Positions 33,282 through 43,388 are shown, numbered from the stretch's first letter. The stretch: DNA of 64,000 nt from an uncultured Pelagibacteraceae bacterium (GCA_902555065.1 CACDQQ010000002.1:124001-188000), one strand, 5' to 3'. Translations and numbers: made by a program. Notes: generated by a model not told the origin, from the letters alone.

Positions 33282-36152
33282 CTATGCTGCGTCTTCTTTA
33301 AACTCATCCATGCTAGGACATGTACAGAATATATTTTTATCTCCATAAACATTGTCTACCCGGGCAACTGGAGGCCAAAATTTATTTTGTTTTAGAAAAT
33401 TTGCAGGATATGCTGCTTCTTGTCTTGAATATTTATGTTCCCATACATCTGATGATAATTCAGTATCAGTGTGAGGAGCGTTTTTAATTGGATTATCAAT
33501 TTTATCAAATTCACCTGATTTAATTTTTTCAATTTCTTGTTTAATCTTAATTAAAGTGTCACAAAATCTGTCTATTTCTGATAACCCTTCACTTTCAGTT
33601 GGCTCTATCATCATAGTACCAGCTACAGGCCATGACATAGTTGGTGCGTGAAATCCAAAATCTATCATTCTTTTCGCAATATCTTCTTCGGTTACTCCTG
33701 TTTCAGACTTAATATTTCTAATATCAATTATGCACTCATGTGCAACATTGCCATTTGTACCTTTGTACAAGATCGTAAAGTGATCTTTTAGTCTGTGAGC
33801 AATATAATTTGCGTTTAAAATTGCCACTTGAGTAGCAAGCTTTAATCCTGCTGATCCCATCATTTTAATATACATCCAAGAGATTGATAGAATACTTGAG
33901 CTACCCCAAGGAGCTGCTGATACTGCTCCAATTCCGCTTGTTGGTCCGCAATCTTTTATCACTGGATGATTAGGCAGATAAACTTGTAAATGTTTTTTAC
34001 AAGCTATAGGTCCCATTCCAGGTCCACCACCACCGTGAGGAATACAAAATGTTTTATGCAGATTAATATGACAAACATCTGGACCAAAATTTCCAGGCTT
34101 TGCAACTCCAACAAGGGCATTTAAATTTGCCCCATCCATATAGACCTGTCCACCATGTTTATGAACTAACTCACAAATATCAGTTATTTTTTCCTCAAAT
34201 ACTCCATGGGTAGATGGGTAAGTTACCATTAAAGCTGCGAGATTTTCTGAATGTTGCTCTACTTTTTTCTTTAAATCGTCGAAATCTACATTTCCCTCTT
34301 TATCACAATTAACAACAACCACTTTCATTCCAACCATTTGTGCGCTTGCTGGATTTGTACCATGTGCCGAACTTGGGATTAAACATATATTACGATGAGC
34401 TTCATCTCTATCTAAGTGGTACTTTCTTATAACCATTAGACCTGCATATTCTCCTTGAGCGCCTGCATTAGGTTGTAGAGAAACACCGGAAAAACCTGTT
34501 ATAGATCTCAACCAATTTTTTAAATCAGTAAACAAATCTCTAAAACCTTCCATTTGTTCAACTGGAACAAAAGGATGAGGTTCTGCAAATTCTTTCCAAG
34601 AAATCGGGATCATTTCAGCAGCAGCATTTAACTTCATTGTGCACGAACCAAGCGCTATCATAGTTCTATTCAATGCTATATCCTTATCCTCTAGCTTTTT
34701 AAGATATCTAAGCATTTCAGTTTCTGAATGATATAAGTTAAAAATTGGATGCTCTAAATATTTTGAAGTTCTTAATAAATTTTTTGGTAAATTAGGTAAT
34801 TTAACTGAAGGATCCTCTTTTTTTATTGATTCTGCAGCATTAAAAATTTTTAATAATTGATTTACTCTATAAACGTTTTTTCTTTCATCGAAAGAGACAG
34901 CAAGCATTTCAGAATTTACTTTTCGTATATTAACTTTCTGATTTAGAGCATTTTTATAAATCTGATCAGTCTTTTCTTTGGTAATAATTGTAACAGTATC
35001 AAAAAAATAATCAGAATAAATTTCATAACCTGACTGTTTTATTTTATCAGCAAAACTTTTTGCTAATTGAGAAACTCTTTCAGAAATATTTTTAATTCCA
35101 TCTGGACCATGATAAATAGCATATGCTGCTGAAACAATTGCTAATAAAGCTTGTGCAGTACAAATATTGCTTGTCGCCTTATCTCTTCTGATGTGTTGCT
35201 CTCTAGTTTGTAAAGATAATCTATATGCCTTGTTACCATGTCTATCAACCGACACACCAACAATTCTACCAGGCATCGATCTTATATACTCGTCTTTAGT
35301 TGCAAAAAATGCTGCATGTGGGCCTCCATACCCCATTGGTATTCCAAATCGCTGAGAGCTCCCAACAGCTATATCAGCACCAAGTTCTCTTGGTGTTTTT
35401 AATTTTGCTAATGCTAATAAATCACAAGCTAATACAGCCTTACCGTTTTTTTTATGAATTTTGCTAATTGCTTCACTAGGATCTTTAATATCTCCTAAAG
35501 TTCCAGGATATTGTAAAATTCCACAAACTAAATCCTCTTTTAATTGATCTAAAACTTCATCTTCTTTTCCAACTAAAACTTTTAAACCCATTGGCTCAGC
35601 TCTAGTTTGAATTACATTTATTGTTTGAGGATGGCAATCCTCGGACACAAAAACTAAATTACTATCTTTTTTATTTAATCTATGACAAAGACCCATGGCT
35701 TCTGCTGCTGCTGTACCTTCATCCAATAAAGAAGCATTAGCGATATCCATTCCAGTAAAATCTACAATCATTTGTTGAAAGTTTAACAACATCTCAAGTC
35801 TTCCTTGAGCTACTTCAGGCTGATAAGGTGTATATGATGTATACCAACCTGGATTTTCTAATATATTTCTTAAAATTACATATGGCGTATAAGTTCCATA
35901 ATAACCCATTCCAATAAAATTTGAGTAAACATGATTTTTTTTTGAAATTGCTCTTAATTTTCTTAACGCCTCATATTCTGAATTTGACTCTCCGATATTC
36001 AGCTCACCTTTAAATATTATTTTTTCTGGAACAGTGTTATTCATTAAATCATCTATTGATTGATAATTTAATTCTTTTAACATTTTTAATTGGTCTTCTT
36101 CAGAAGGTCCAATGTGTCTTTTAATAAAATCTTTTTCTGAATTTGGTAACAT
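33282..36152 (-). CDS. gcvP: Glycine dehydrogenase (decarboxylating), P-protein
   Basis: A 956-residue fused P-protein that decarboxylates glycine and passes the aminomethyl group to GcvH. Signs are the N-terminal FIKRHIGPSEEDQLKML, YTPYQPEVAQGRLEMLLNFQQMI, SSAHGTNPASAQMVGMKVV and the PLP lysine region INLHKTFCIPHGGGGPGMGPI in the C-terminal half. Length is that of full single-chain P-proteins. The start overlaps the gcvH stop by one base. Confidence 0.97.
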   Translation of the reverse strand: MLPNSEKDFIKRHIGPSEEDQLKMLKELNYQSIDDLMNNTVPEKIIFKGELNIGESNSEYEALRKLRAISKKNHVYSNFIGMGYYGTYTPYVILRNILENPGWYTSYTPYQPEVAQGRLEMLLNFQQMIVDFTGMDIANASLLDEGTAAAEAMGLCHRLNKKDSNLVFVSEDCHPQTINVIQTRAEPMGLKVLVGKEDEVLDQLKEDLVCGILQYPGTLGDIKDPSEAISKIHKKNGKAVLACDLLALAKLKTPRELGADIAVGSSQRFGIPMGYGGPHAAFFATKDEYIRSMPGRIVGVSVDRHGNKAYRLSLQTREQHIRRDKATSNICTAQALLAIVSAAYAIYHGPDGIKNISERVSQLAKSFADKIKQSGYEIYSDYFFDTVTIITKEKTDQIYKNALNQKVNIRKVNSEMLAVSFDERKNVYRVNQLLKIFNAAESIKKEDPSVKLPNLPKNLLRTSKYLEHPIFNLYHSETEMLRYLKKLEDKDIALNRTMIALGSCTMKLNAAAEMIPISWKEFAEPHPFVPVEQMEGFRDLFTDLKNWLRSITGFSGVSLQPNAGAQGEYAGLMVIRKYHLDRDEAHRNICLIPSSAHGTNPASAQMVGMKVVVVNCDKEGNVDFDDLKKKVEQHSENLAALMVTYPSTHGVFEEKITDICELVHKHGGQVYMDGANLNALVGVAKPGNFGPDVCHINLHKTFCIPHGGGGPGMGPIACKKHLQVYLPNHPVIKDCGPTSGIGAVSAAPWGSSSILSISWMYIKMMGSAGLKLATQVAILNANYIAHRLKDHFTILYKGTNGNVAHECIIDIRNIKSETGVTEEDIAKRMIDFGFHAPTMSWPVAGTMMIEPTESEGLSEIDRFCDTLIKIKQEIEKIKSGEFDKIDNPIKNAPHTDTELSSDVWEHKYSRQEAAYPANFLKQNKFWPPVARVDNVYGDKNIFCTCPSMDEFKEDAA

Positions 36153-36532
36153 TATGCTGACGTCTCCTTTGTAAATTTTTCATATTCTTCTTTACTCATA
36201 AGACTATCCATTTCAGATTTGTCTTTTATTTTAAGTTTAAAAAACCATGCAGACTCTTCTGGGTCTTCATTTATTTTTGATGGATCATCAACTATCATTT
36301 GATTTGTATCTATAACTTCTCCACTAACAGGAGTGTAAACATCACTAGCAGCTTTCGTTGACTCAACCACTCCAGCAGTTCCATCTTTATCAACATTTGA
36401 ACCTTTCTCTGGGAGTTCTGCAAATACTATATCCCCAAGCATTTCTGTTGCATGCTTGGTTATTCCAATTGTAGCTTCTTCTCCATCTAGTTTAATCCAC
36501 TCATGTTCTTTTGAATATTTAACTTCAGACAT
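36152..36532 (-). CDS. gcvH: Glycine cleavage system H protein
   Basis: A 126-residue lipoyl carrier. [21 protein letters not shown] at the start, then [20 protein letters not shown] with the lipoylated Lys60 in ESTKAASD. It shuttles the aminomethyl and dihydrolipoyl groups between P, T and L proteins. The start overlaps gcvT by 8 bp. No separate lpd gene is present in this window. Confidence 0.97.
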   Translation of the reverse strand: MSEVKYSKEHEWIKLDGEEATIGITKHATEMLGDIVFAELPEKGSNVDKDGTAGVVESTKAASDVYTPVSGEVIDTNQMIVDDPSKINEDPEESAWFFKLKIKDKSEMDSLMSKEEYEKFTKETSA

Positions 36533-37631
36533 TAATTTCCCCTTTTACATAATTTTTTTTATAAAACGGTAAGTTACAAATATTTGCAGGAATTTTTTTT
36601 CCTCTAACTTCAAGAAATATTTTTGTATTTACAGTTGAATAACTATTATCGACATATCCCATTGCTATTGGATGTTCAACGCTTGGTCCAAATGTGCCAC
36701 TTGTTACTTTCCCAATTTCTTGATTTTTATCATTGTAAATTTTGGTATTTCCTCTAGCAATTACTTTACTGTCTGGTTTTATGCCAACTCTCAATTTTTT
36801 TACTCCGCTTTGAAATTGGTTTTTTAAAACTTCTGATCCAACAAATTCAGTCTCAATTCTGCTCTTAGGTATTGCCCATTTTAGATTAGCTTCGATAGGA
36901 CTTGTATCGTTGTCTAAATCATTTCCATACAAGCAGAGTCCAGCTTCCATTCTTAATGTATCTCTTGCTCCTAAACCAATCAATTTAGATCCATTTTCTA
37001 TCAAACTTTCTACAAAAGTTTCAGCATCACTATGTTTTATAGAAATTTCAAATCCATCCTCACCAGTATATCCTGATCTAGTTATGTATACTTTTTCATT
37101 TTTATAGACATAGTTGTTTCCGTTCATAAATTTTAGACTGTCACAACCAGGTATAACTTTATTTAAAACATTTTTTGCTTCGGGACCTTGTAATGCAATT
37201 AATGACAATGACTCGTCAAGATTTAATTTATATTGATTATCAAGTTTAGATTTTATTACTTCGTAATCATTATACTTACATGCAGCGTTCAAGATAATTA
37301 AAAATCCCTCAGATGTTTTGGTAATTATCAGATCGTCCTGAATTCCTCCTTTGTTATTCATTAAAAATGAATACTTACTTTGATTAGTTTTCAATTTTTT
37401 CAAATCCGCAGGAAAAATCTTCTCAAGATCATTTGTAAGATCATCACGACCCGATATAAATAATTGACCCATATGAGAAACATCAAAAATACCAGAGTGT
37501 GAACGTGTGTATTTATGCTCTTGTATAATTCCATCTTTATATTGGATGGGCATTTGATATCCGGCAAACTCTACGAGCTTTGCACCATACTTGATGTGGA
37601 GATTATTTAACGATGTTTTTTTTATACTCAT
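36525..37631 (-). CDS. gcvT: Aminomethyltransferase (T-protein)
   Basis: A 368-residue tetrahydrofolate-dependent enzyme that releases ammonia and makes methylene-[20 protein letters not shown] and [17 protein letters not shown] near the N terminus, [14 protein letters not shown] near 180 and [21 protein letters not shown] near 220 are standard. It is the first gene of the gcvT-gcvH-gcvP run and sits under the tandem glycine riboswitch. The start codon is part of a 12-bp inverted repeat with the riboswitch. Confidence 0.97.
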   Translation of the reverse strand: MSIKKTSLNNLHIKYGAKLVEFAGYQMPIQYKDGIIQEHKYTRSHSGIFDVSHMGQLFISGRDDLTNDLEKIFPADLKKLKTNQSKYSFLMNNKGGIQDDLIITKTSEGFLIILNAACKYNDYEVIKSKLDNQYKLNLDESLSLIALQGPEAKNVLNKVIPGCDSLKFMNGNNYVYKNEKVYITRSGYTGEDGFEISIKHSDAETFVESLIENGSKLIGLGARDTLRMEAGLCLYGNDLDNDTSPIEANLKWAIPKSRIETEFVGSEVLKNQFQSGVKKLRVGIKPDSKVIARGNTKIYNDKNQEIGKVTSGTFGPSVEHPIAMGYVDNSYSTVNTKIFLEVRGKKIPANICNLPFYKKNYVKGEINV

Positions 37632-37715
37632 ATTAACTCTTTAAGCCCCCTCTGTCTTTTTGCCTGAGAGATTTGCTCCTTCGGCGAGAATAATTCTCTT
37701 TCCAGAGTTAATATG
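37629..37715 (-). repeat. 12-bp inverted repeat pairing riboswitch P1 strand with gcvT start codon
   Basis: CATATTAACTCT (37629-37640) and AGAGTTAATATG (37704-37715) are exact reverse complements. On the minus strand the downstream arm contains the AGAG Shine-Dalgarno-like bases and the gcvT ATG itself, and the upstream arm includes the 5' strand of the aptamer II P1 helix (CTCT). The two pairings exclude each other, so this is a plausible translational on/off element. The arms are perfect over 12 bases and enclose 63 bases. Confidence 0.7.
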
Positions 37716-37784
37716 TACGGTCCATTTGCCTGAGAGTTTCCGGGGTGGTTGCTCCTTCGGCGCTACAAAAGTAGTCTCTCCCGT
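37650..37784 (-). promoter_or_regulatory. Tandem glycine riboswitch controlling gcvT
   Basis: Two glycine aptamers read on the minus strand. Aptamer I spans 37784-37717 (P1 ACGG with CCGT, core GCCGAAGGAGCAA and CTCTCAGGCAAA). Aptamer II spans 37707-37650 (P1 CTCTG with CAGAG, core GCCGAAGGAGCAAATCTCTCAGGCA). These are the conserved parts of the glycine riboswitch family. The second aptamer ends about 19 bases before the gcvT ATG. Glycine switches of this kind normally turn on glycine cleavage when glycine is high. Confidence 0.93.
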
Positions 37785-37822
37785 ATAAATTCTTATAACA
37801 TAACTATTATAAATTTATAGCT

Positions 37823-38695
37823 CTAATTTGTTGCACTTTTTTTTTTCATAAGTGAAAGAAATTGTATTAAAACTGCAAATATCAATATTAAACCACCAAT
37901 TAAAACGCTGGTTGGAGGATTTTCATTTATAAACATCCACGCCCAAAAAGGTCCTAAAACTGCCTCTGATAACATTATGATTCCAACTAAGGCTGAAGGT
38001 GTAGATCTTGCACCAATTGTAATAAAAATAAAACCAAAACCAAGTTGGAAAAAACCAGCTAAAAATCCCAAAAAAATATCATTTAAAGATATAAAGATCG
38101 TTTTAGACATAAAATATCCAATGATCAAAGCAATAACGCCTGCAATAAATTGTAATGGAACCATATCTACACTTGGAAATTTTCTAACTATTAAAATTAA
38201 TGTTGCGAATGATATTGGCATAATAAAAGCAGCAATATTTCCACTCATTTGTCCAACTGTTAATGAGCTTCCAACCATCAAAATTATTCCTGAAATTGCT
38301 AAAACTATAGAAGTTAATGTTATTAAGTTTATTTTTTCTTTTAAAAAAATATATCCAAAGATTGCTAAAAATAATGTTTGGGTTTGAATTATAAAATTAG
38401 TATTTGCTACAGTAGTATTATACATTGCAAAAACATAACCACTAAAGCCACACGCAAGTATAATTCCTCCAATAAGACCAGGGATTCCAGATTTATAAAA
38501 TGCTGAAATAAAATTTTGCTTATAACTAATAATTAGAAAGATCAGAACTACAATTATAAAAAAAACTGATCTCCAAAATAGAATCTGCCATAGAGTGGAA
38601 CCTTCAAAAGATTTGACTATCAACCCTCCAAAACTTAAGCTGAAAGCACCAAAAAAAATCAAAAGTGGCCCTGGTAATTTTGTAATTAAATTCAT
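37823..38695 (-). CDS. EamA/DMT-family permease
   Basis: A 290-residue membrane protein with ten helices and two EamA halves (LAIFGYIFLKEKINLITLTSIV closes the first; IGARSTPSALVGIIMLSEAVLGPFWAWMFINE lies in the second). It overlaps the pxpC start region by 4 bp and ends about 40 bases from the aptamer I side of the riboswitch, which is transcribed in the same direction. It is probably the last gene of the pxpB-pxpC unit. Substrate unknown. Confidence 0.85.
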   Translation of the reverse strand: MNLITKLPGPLLIFFGAFSLSFGGLIVKSFEGSTLWQILFWRSVFFIIVVLIFLIISYKQNFISAFYKSGIPGLIGGIILACGFSGYVFAMYNTTVANTNFIIQTQTLFLAIFGYIFLKEKINLITLTSIVLAISGIILMVGSSLTVGQMSGNIAAFIMPISFATLILIVRKFPSVDMVPLQFIAGVIALIIGYFMSKTIFISLNDIFLGFLAGFFQLGFGFIFITIGARSTPSALVGIIMLSEAVLGPFWAWMFINENPPTSVLIGGLILIFAVLIQFLSLMKKKSATN

Positions 38696-39648
38696 TTAAT
38701 TTGAGAAATAAGATTATTGGTCTCCATCTGATAAAGTTTATATAATGTTTCAGCATCCTCTAAACTTACATCTTTAAATTTAATATTAGATCCTGGTGTT
38801 AATTGTACCAGTCGATCATAGTCAGCAGATATGACAGTTGCAATCTTCGGATATCCACCGATAGTTCCATGATCTGATAACATAATTATTGGATCTCCAG
38901 CAGAAGTTATTTGAATTACACCTTTTACCAAACCTTCAGATTTTATATTAGGATCAACGATATTTTCAATTTTTGGACCTTCTAATCTCATACCCATCCT
39001 ATCTGAAAGTTTTGTAATTTTAAAACTTTCTTTAAAGAATTTATTTTGTGAAGACTCGGAAAAATAATCATAGTTTGTACCTTTAATGACCCTTATATTT
39101 TCAATAGTGCTACCTAAGTAATCAAGTTTTCTTTTGTTAAAAGAATTATTAATATCAATTATTTCAATTTCTAAATCTTTAGAAAATTTATTCCCGTTAT
39201 TTGGGCCAATTTGTGCTTGTGTATTTATTGAACAGCTTCCCCAATAATAATCAACACCAAAAGTTCCATTAATCGAAAAATATCCATAAACAGACTTGTT
39301 GGTTGAGCGGATATCGACTTCATCACCATTTTTTAACAAATAACATTGGTATGAATTACCATCAATAACACCCTCTTTTGTTATAATTTTAAATGATACA
39401 TTTCCAGAAATACAAAAAAAAATATCTTTTCCAAAATACTTCAAATGCGGGCCTTGATAAGCAAATTCTATTACAGGTGAATTGTAATCGTTTTGTAGAA
39501 GTGAGTTTAACAATTGAAAATTTCTTTTATCCATCGCTCCACTAAAAGGAATACCAATATGGTATAAATTATTTCTTCCTAAGTCTTGATAAGTGGTGTT
39601 GATACCAGCTCTTAAAATTTTAAAGTAGTTTCTATCTTTTGATTTCAT
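38692..39648 (-). CDS. pxpC: 5-oxoprolinase subunit C (KipA family)
   Basis: A 318-residue protein of the biotin-dependent carboxyltransferase-like family. LRAGINTTYQDLGRNNLYHIGIPFSGAMDKRNFQLLNSLL at the start and ITSAGDPIIMLSDHGTIGGYPKIATVISAD near 260 match the family. With PxpA and PxpB it makes the ATP-dependent enzyme that opens 5-oxoproline (pyroglutamate) to glutamate. It overlaps pxpB by 17 bp. Confidence 0.92.
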   Translation of the reverse strand: MKSKDRNYFKILRAGINTTYQDLGRNNLYHIGIPFSGAMDKRNFQLLNSLLQNDYNSPVIEFAYQGPHLKYFGKDIFFCISGNVSFKIITKEGVIDGNSYQCYLLKNGDEVDIRSTNKSVYGYFSINGTFGVDYYWGSCSINTQAQIGPNNGNKFSKDLEIEIIDINNSFNKRKLDYLGSTIENIRVIKGTNYDYFSESSQNKFFKESFKITKLSDRMGMRLEGPKIENIVDPNIKSEGLVKGVIQITSAGDPIIMLSDHGTIGGYPKIATVISADYDRLVQLTPGSNIKFKDVSLEDAETLYKLYQMETNNLISQIK

Positions 39649-40306
39649 TATATTGATCTAAAGTTATTCTATAAAATTTTATTGTATCACCTGGATTAAC
39701 AAGATTAGGGTTTGATTGATTAGATGTGTCGAAAATATTTTGTGGTGTATTTCCCAAAATATTCCATCCCCCAGGTGTTTCAAAAGTGTATATGTTGCAA
39801 AATTGTTCTGTTATTCCAACCGAACCTTTTGGAACTTTAACTCTTGGTGTTTCTAATCTTTTTAATCTCATTTCCTGGTTAAGATCACCAAGAAAAGGCA
39901 TGCCAGCCACAAATCCTGTCATATAACAAAAGTAATTTTTGCTAAAAAATTTTTCTAGGATTATTTCTGATTTTAATTTTAGTTTATTTTCAACTCTTTT
40001 AATATCTAATGCAAAATTATTTTCACAACACACAGGAATTTCGATTAAGTTTTTTTCTAATTTATTGTTTTCTTTTATCTCTATATTTTCAATTTTTTTT
40101 TTTAAAGATAAAAAGGTATGTATATTTAAATCATATGAAATTATTAATTTATTATAAGATGGAGTTAAGTTTGTAATACCTTTTAAATTTAATTTTTTTA
40201 TATGGTAAAAATATTTGATAACATTTGAATTAATTTCTTGATTTACATCACTTCCAAAGTCACAATACAATGCTGCGTCACCAAGATTTAATATATTTTT
40301 TATCAT
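39632..40306 (-). CDS. pxpB: 5-oxoprolinase subunit B (KipI family)
   Basis: A 224-residue protein. GDAALYCDFGSDVNQEINSNVI at the start, CYMTGFVAGMPFLGDLNQEMRL near 132 and VPKGSVGITEQFCNIYTFETPGGWNILGNTP near 160 are typical of PxpB/KipI. The start lies 27 bp from divergent pxpA. Both promoters must therefore overlap within the short gap or reach into the coding ends. Confidence 0.92.
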   Translation of the reverse strand: MIKNILNLGDAALYCDFGSDVNQEINSNVIKYFYHIKKLNLKGITNLTPSYNKLIISYDLNIHTFLSLKKKIENIEIKENNKLEKNLIEIPVCCENNFALDIKRVENKLKLKSEIILEKFFSKNYFCYMTGFVAGMPFLGDLNQEMRLKRLETPRVKVPKGSVGITEQFCNIYTFETPGGWNILGNTPQNIFDTSNQSNPNLVNPGDTIKFYRITLDQYNEIKR

Positions 40307-40333
40307 ACCATGTTATACTTATGATTTATTAGT

Positions 40334-41107
40334 ATGGAAATTAATATCAATTGTGATTTAGGTGAAAAATCAGAGCATCATTCAGATGAAAATGATCCAA
40401 AATTACTAGAAATAGTCAATTCAGCTAATGTTGCTTGTGGCTATCATGCTGGTGACGAAGATAGCATGAACCAAGTTGTAAAAATTTGTAAAAAAAACGG
40501 TGTTAGCATAGGTGCGCATCCATCATTTAATGATCCAGAAAACTTTGGGCGTAAAAGAGTAAATTTATCATCAGATGAAATAAATAAATTATTAATTGAG
40601 CAGTATGAAATTTTACAAAATATAGCTGAAAAACATGGTGAGATCGTTACACATATTAAACCACATGGTGCATTAAATAATATGGCTTGCGAAGATATTG
40701 AGCTTGCAACAATTATTGCAAAATCAATCTGCAATTTTAATAAAGATTTAATTTATTTAGTGCCTACAGGTTCAAAGATGGAAGAAGCAGCAAAGAAATT
40801 TGATATGAGGATAGCATGTGAGATTTTTGCAGACAGAAATTATGAAGATAATGGAAACTTAGTATCTAGAAAAGAACCTCATGCACTTATTACAGATCCA
40901 GATAAAGCAAAAAGTCACGTTTTAAGCATGGTTCAGAACCAAGCCATTAATTGTCACAGCGGAAAGCAAATACCTTGTGAAATAGACTCTGTGTGCATAC
41001 ATGGAGATAATTCTAGTTCTCTAGCAACTGCTTTATCTATAAAAAATAATTTAATAGATAATGGCTTAGAACTAAAAACACTAACTAACTTAAGGAAATT
41101 TAAATAA
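40334..41107 (+). CDS. pxpA: 5-oxoprolinase subunit A (LamB/YcsF family)
   Basis: A 257-residue protein with ININCDLGEKS, VNSANVACGYHAGDEDSM, GAHPSFNDPENFGRK and THIKPHGALNNMAC, the standard LamB/YcsF pattern. It is the catalytic partner of PxpB/PxpC in 5-oxoproline hydrolysis. 5-Oxoproline forms from glutamine, glutamate and glutathione breakdown, and gshA-gshB are also in this window. Its stop overlaps the start of the following TPR gene by one base. Confidence 0.93.
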   Translation: MEININCDLGEKSEHHSDENDPKLLEIVNSANVACGYHAGDEDSMNQVVKICKKNGVSIGAHPSFNDPENFGRKRVNLSSDEINKLLIEQYEILQNIAEKHGEIVTHIKPHGALNNMACEDIELATIIAKSICNFNKDLIYLVPTGSKMEEAAKKFDMRIACEIFADRNYEDNGNLVSRKEPHALITDPDKAKSHVLSMVQNQAINCHSGKQIPCEIDSVCIHGDNSSSLATALSIKNNLIDNGLELKTLTNLRKFK

Positions 41108-41595
41108 TGATAAAGAAAATATTTTTTTCAATGTTCTTTTTAATTTTTTTAGCAGGAACTTCTTTTGCTGCTGGATCTAGTAGTGATTCTGGATCAACAG
41201 AAAGCCATTATGATAAGGCAGTGAAATTGATTAAAGCTGCAAAAAAATTAGAAAAAAAAGGTAAAACAGAGAAAGCAATTAAAAGATACGAAAGAGCAAT
41301 TAAATTTTTAGTAAAGTCAAATAAGATGAAGCCAAATAAAGCAGACACATTAAATTACCTTGGATTTGCAACAAGAAAAACTGGTGATTTTGAAAATGGT
41401 GAAAAATATTATCTTCAAGGTTTAGCTATTGAGCCAAATCACATAGGAATTAACGAATATCTTGGTGAATTATATGTTGCAACAAATAGGATGAATTTAG
41501 CAAAAGAAAGATTGAGTGTTCTAGAGGGATGTAATTGTGAGGAATACAATCAGCTAAAGGGTGTAATAGACGGCTCTAAAAAATCAAAATACTAA
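41107..41595 (+). CDS. Exported TPR-repeat protein
   Basis: A 162-residue protein with a signal peptide (residues 1-21, ending SFAA). After a Ser/Gly linker come tetratricopeptide-like helices: YDKAVKLIKAAKKLEKKGKTEKAIKRYERAIKF, ADTLNYLGFATRKTGDFENGEKYYLQGLAIEPNHIG and NEYLGELYVATNRMNLAKERLSVLEG. TPR domains bind other proteins. It is translationally coupled to pxpA; the 3' end overlaps dctM by 4 bp. The role with 5-oxoprolinase is unclear. Confidence 0.8.
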   Translation: MIKKIFFSMFFLIFLAGTSFAAGSSSDSGSTESHYDKAVKLIKAAKKLEKKGKTEKAIKRYERAIKFLVKSNKMKPNKADTLNYLGFATRKTGDFENGEKYYLQGLAIEPNHIGINEYLGELYVATNRMNLAKERLSVLEGCNCEEYNQLKGVIDGSKKSKY

Positions 41596-42902
41596 TTTAT
41601 ATTTTTTATCATTTGCTCAGGCATCCAAAGAGCGATTTCTGGAAATATCACAACTAAGATAACAGCAAAAATCATTAGCAAGAAGAGTGGAAACGCACTT
41701 CTTGCTATATACCCCATATCCTTATTAGCCATACCTTGAAGGACAAAAAGATTAAAGCCAACCGGTGGTGTTATCTGAGCCATTTCGACAACAATAACTA
41801 GAAAGACACCAAACCAAATCATATCAAAACCTGCTTGTCTAATCATTGGCTCAATTATAGCCATTGTTAAAACTACAGCAGAGATACCATCAAGAAACAT
41901 TCCGAGAATTATATAAAAAATCATTAAAACAAAAATTAAAACATATGGAGAAAGTTCCATTCCTTCAATCCATAAAGCTAGATTTCTTGGCAATCCCGTA
42001 AATCCCATTGCCAAAGATAAAAAAGTGGCTCCCGCTAATATAAAAGCTATCATACAAGAAGTTTTAGTAGCACCCAAGAGAGACTCTTTAAATGTTTTTA
42101 AAGACAAACTCTTTTGAAAGTATGATAAAATTAATGCACCTACTACACCCAAAGAAGCTGCTTCAGTTGCGGTTGCTATACCAGTATAAATTGAGCCAAT
42201 AACTGAAACTATTAATAATATTACAGGTATCAGTTTTCCTGATTTCCTTACCTTTTCCATAAGTGTGAAGTCTTGTTTAAAAGTAGGCATGGATTTTTTA
42301 TTTATTGACGACCAAATCATTACATATGTCATAAAGATCAACGCAATCATTATTCCTGGTAAAATTCCTGCAATAAATAGTTTTGCTATCGACTCTTGGA
42401 CAGTTACACCATAAATAATTAAAATAATTGAAGGTGGAATTAGAAGACCCAGCGTTCCAGAACCAGCTAAACTTCCAAGTAGAATACTTTCCGGATATTT
42501 TCTTTTTCTTAATTCTGGAATAGACATTTTTCCTACTGTGGCTACAGTTGCTGCAGAAGATCCCGAAATAGCTGCAAATAAAGCGCATCCAACTACATTA
42601 ACATGCACTAAGCCACCAGGTAGTTTCTGCATCCATGGGGATAATCCTTCAAATAAATTTTCAGATAACTTCGTCCGAAATAAAATTTCACCCATCCAAA
42701 CAAATAAAGGGAGTGCAGTTAAAGTCCATGAGGATGAGGCTCCCCAAATTGTTGTTGCCATCGCATCACCAACTGGCCTTGTGGTAAACAGCATCATTCC
42801 TATAGATGAAACACCAACCATGCTTATAGCAACCCAAATTCCTGAGCCTAAAAATATCAAGAGAACACTTATGAAAAATATAGTAAGTAAAATTTCAGTC
42901 AT
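41592..42902 (-). CDS. dctM: TRAP transporter large permease (DctM)
   Basis: A 436-residue membrane protein with about twelve to thirteen helices. LPLFVWMGEILFRTKLSENLFEGLSPWMQKLPGGLVHVNVVGCALFAAISGSSAATVATVGKMSIPELRKRKYPESILLGSLAGSGTLGLLIPPSI is a clear DctM core, and IPPS and PPVGFNLFVLQG are conserved motifs. It is the main solute path of the transporter, driven by a sodium gradient. The start overlaps dctQ by 8 bp. Confidence 0.95.
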   Translation of the reverse strand: MTEILLTIFFISVLLIFLGSGIWVAISMVGVSSIGMMLFTTRPVGDAMATTIWGASSSWTLTALPLFVWMGEILFRTKLSENLFEGLSPWMQKLPGGLVHVNVVGCALFAAISGSSAATVATVGKMSIPELRKRKYPESILLGSLAGSGTLGLLIPPSIILIIYGVTVQESIAKLFIAGILPGIMIALIFMTYVMIWSSINKKSMPTFKQDFTLMEKVRKSGKLIPVILLIVSVIGSIYTGIATATEAASLGVVGALILSYFQKSLSLKTFKESLLGATKTSCMIAFILAGATFLSLAMGFTGLPRNLALWIEGMELSPYVLIFVLMIFYIILGMFLDGISAVVLTMAIIEPMIRQAGFDMIWFGVFLVIVVEMAQITPPVGFNLFVLQGMANKDMGYIARSAFPLFLLMIFAVILVVIFPEIALWMPEQMIKNIN

Positions 42903-43386
42903 TTTTTTTTGTTTGTATTTTCAAAACTAATTGATGAGATACACATATAAAAAATATTAGTGCTCCTAAAGCAACACTAGTTTGTGGTATCCAAATTAAA
43001 ATTTCGTCAGCTCCTTCACTTCTCTCTTGAAATTCATAAGATATTTTTAGCATTTTTAAAAAATAGAATGCTAAATAACCAGAAAATATAGTTGCAACTA
43101 TCAAACTCCATAATTCCAAAAATCTCTTTTTAATCCCAGTAGCTTTTTCTAAAAATAAAGTAATTCTAATGTGACCACCTTCTACGAAAGTATAAGATAA
43201 AGCAAAAAAAGATGAGGCAGCCATACAATATCCAGAATATTCAGCTAGGCCTCTTATATAAAAACCAAATATTCTTGATGAAATTCCAATTAAAATAAAA
43301 ACTGCAACCAAAATAAGAAAGAATGCAGCGATATAGCCTGAATAACTATAAAGATTATTTAAAAATTTATTGACTTTAGTAAACAT
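42895..43386 (-). CDS. dctQ: TRAP transporter small permease (DctQ)
   Basis: A 163-residue protein with four helices. VEGGHIRITLFLEKATGIKKR near residue 70 is the family segment between helices, and GLAEYSGYCMAASSFFALSYT precedes it. The ATG lies only two bases after the T-run of the hairpin at 43389-43415, leaving no room for a separate Shine-Dalgarno. It joins DctM in the membrane complex. Confidence 0.92.
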   Translation of the reverse strand: MFTKVNKFLNNLYSYSGYIAAFFLILVAVFILIGISSRIFGFYIRGLAEYSGYCMAASSFFALSYTFVEGGHIRITLFLEKATGIKKRFLELWSLIVATIFSGYLAFYFLKMLKISYEFQERSEGADEILIWIPQTSVALGALIFFICVSHQLVLKIQTKKND

Positions 43387-43388
43387 AT

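Noticed and set aside
42298..42588. Antisense-frame ORF inside dctM
   Set aside because: It is a shadow of the strongly conserved DctM gene with no domain of its own.
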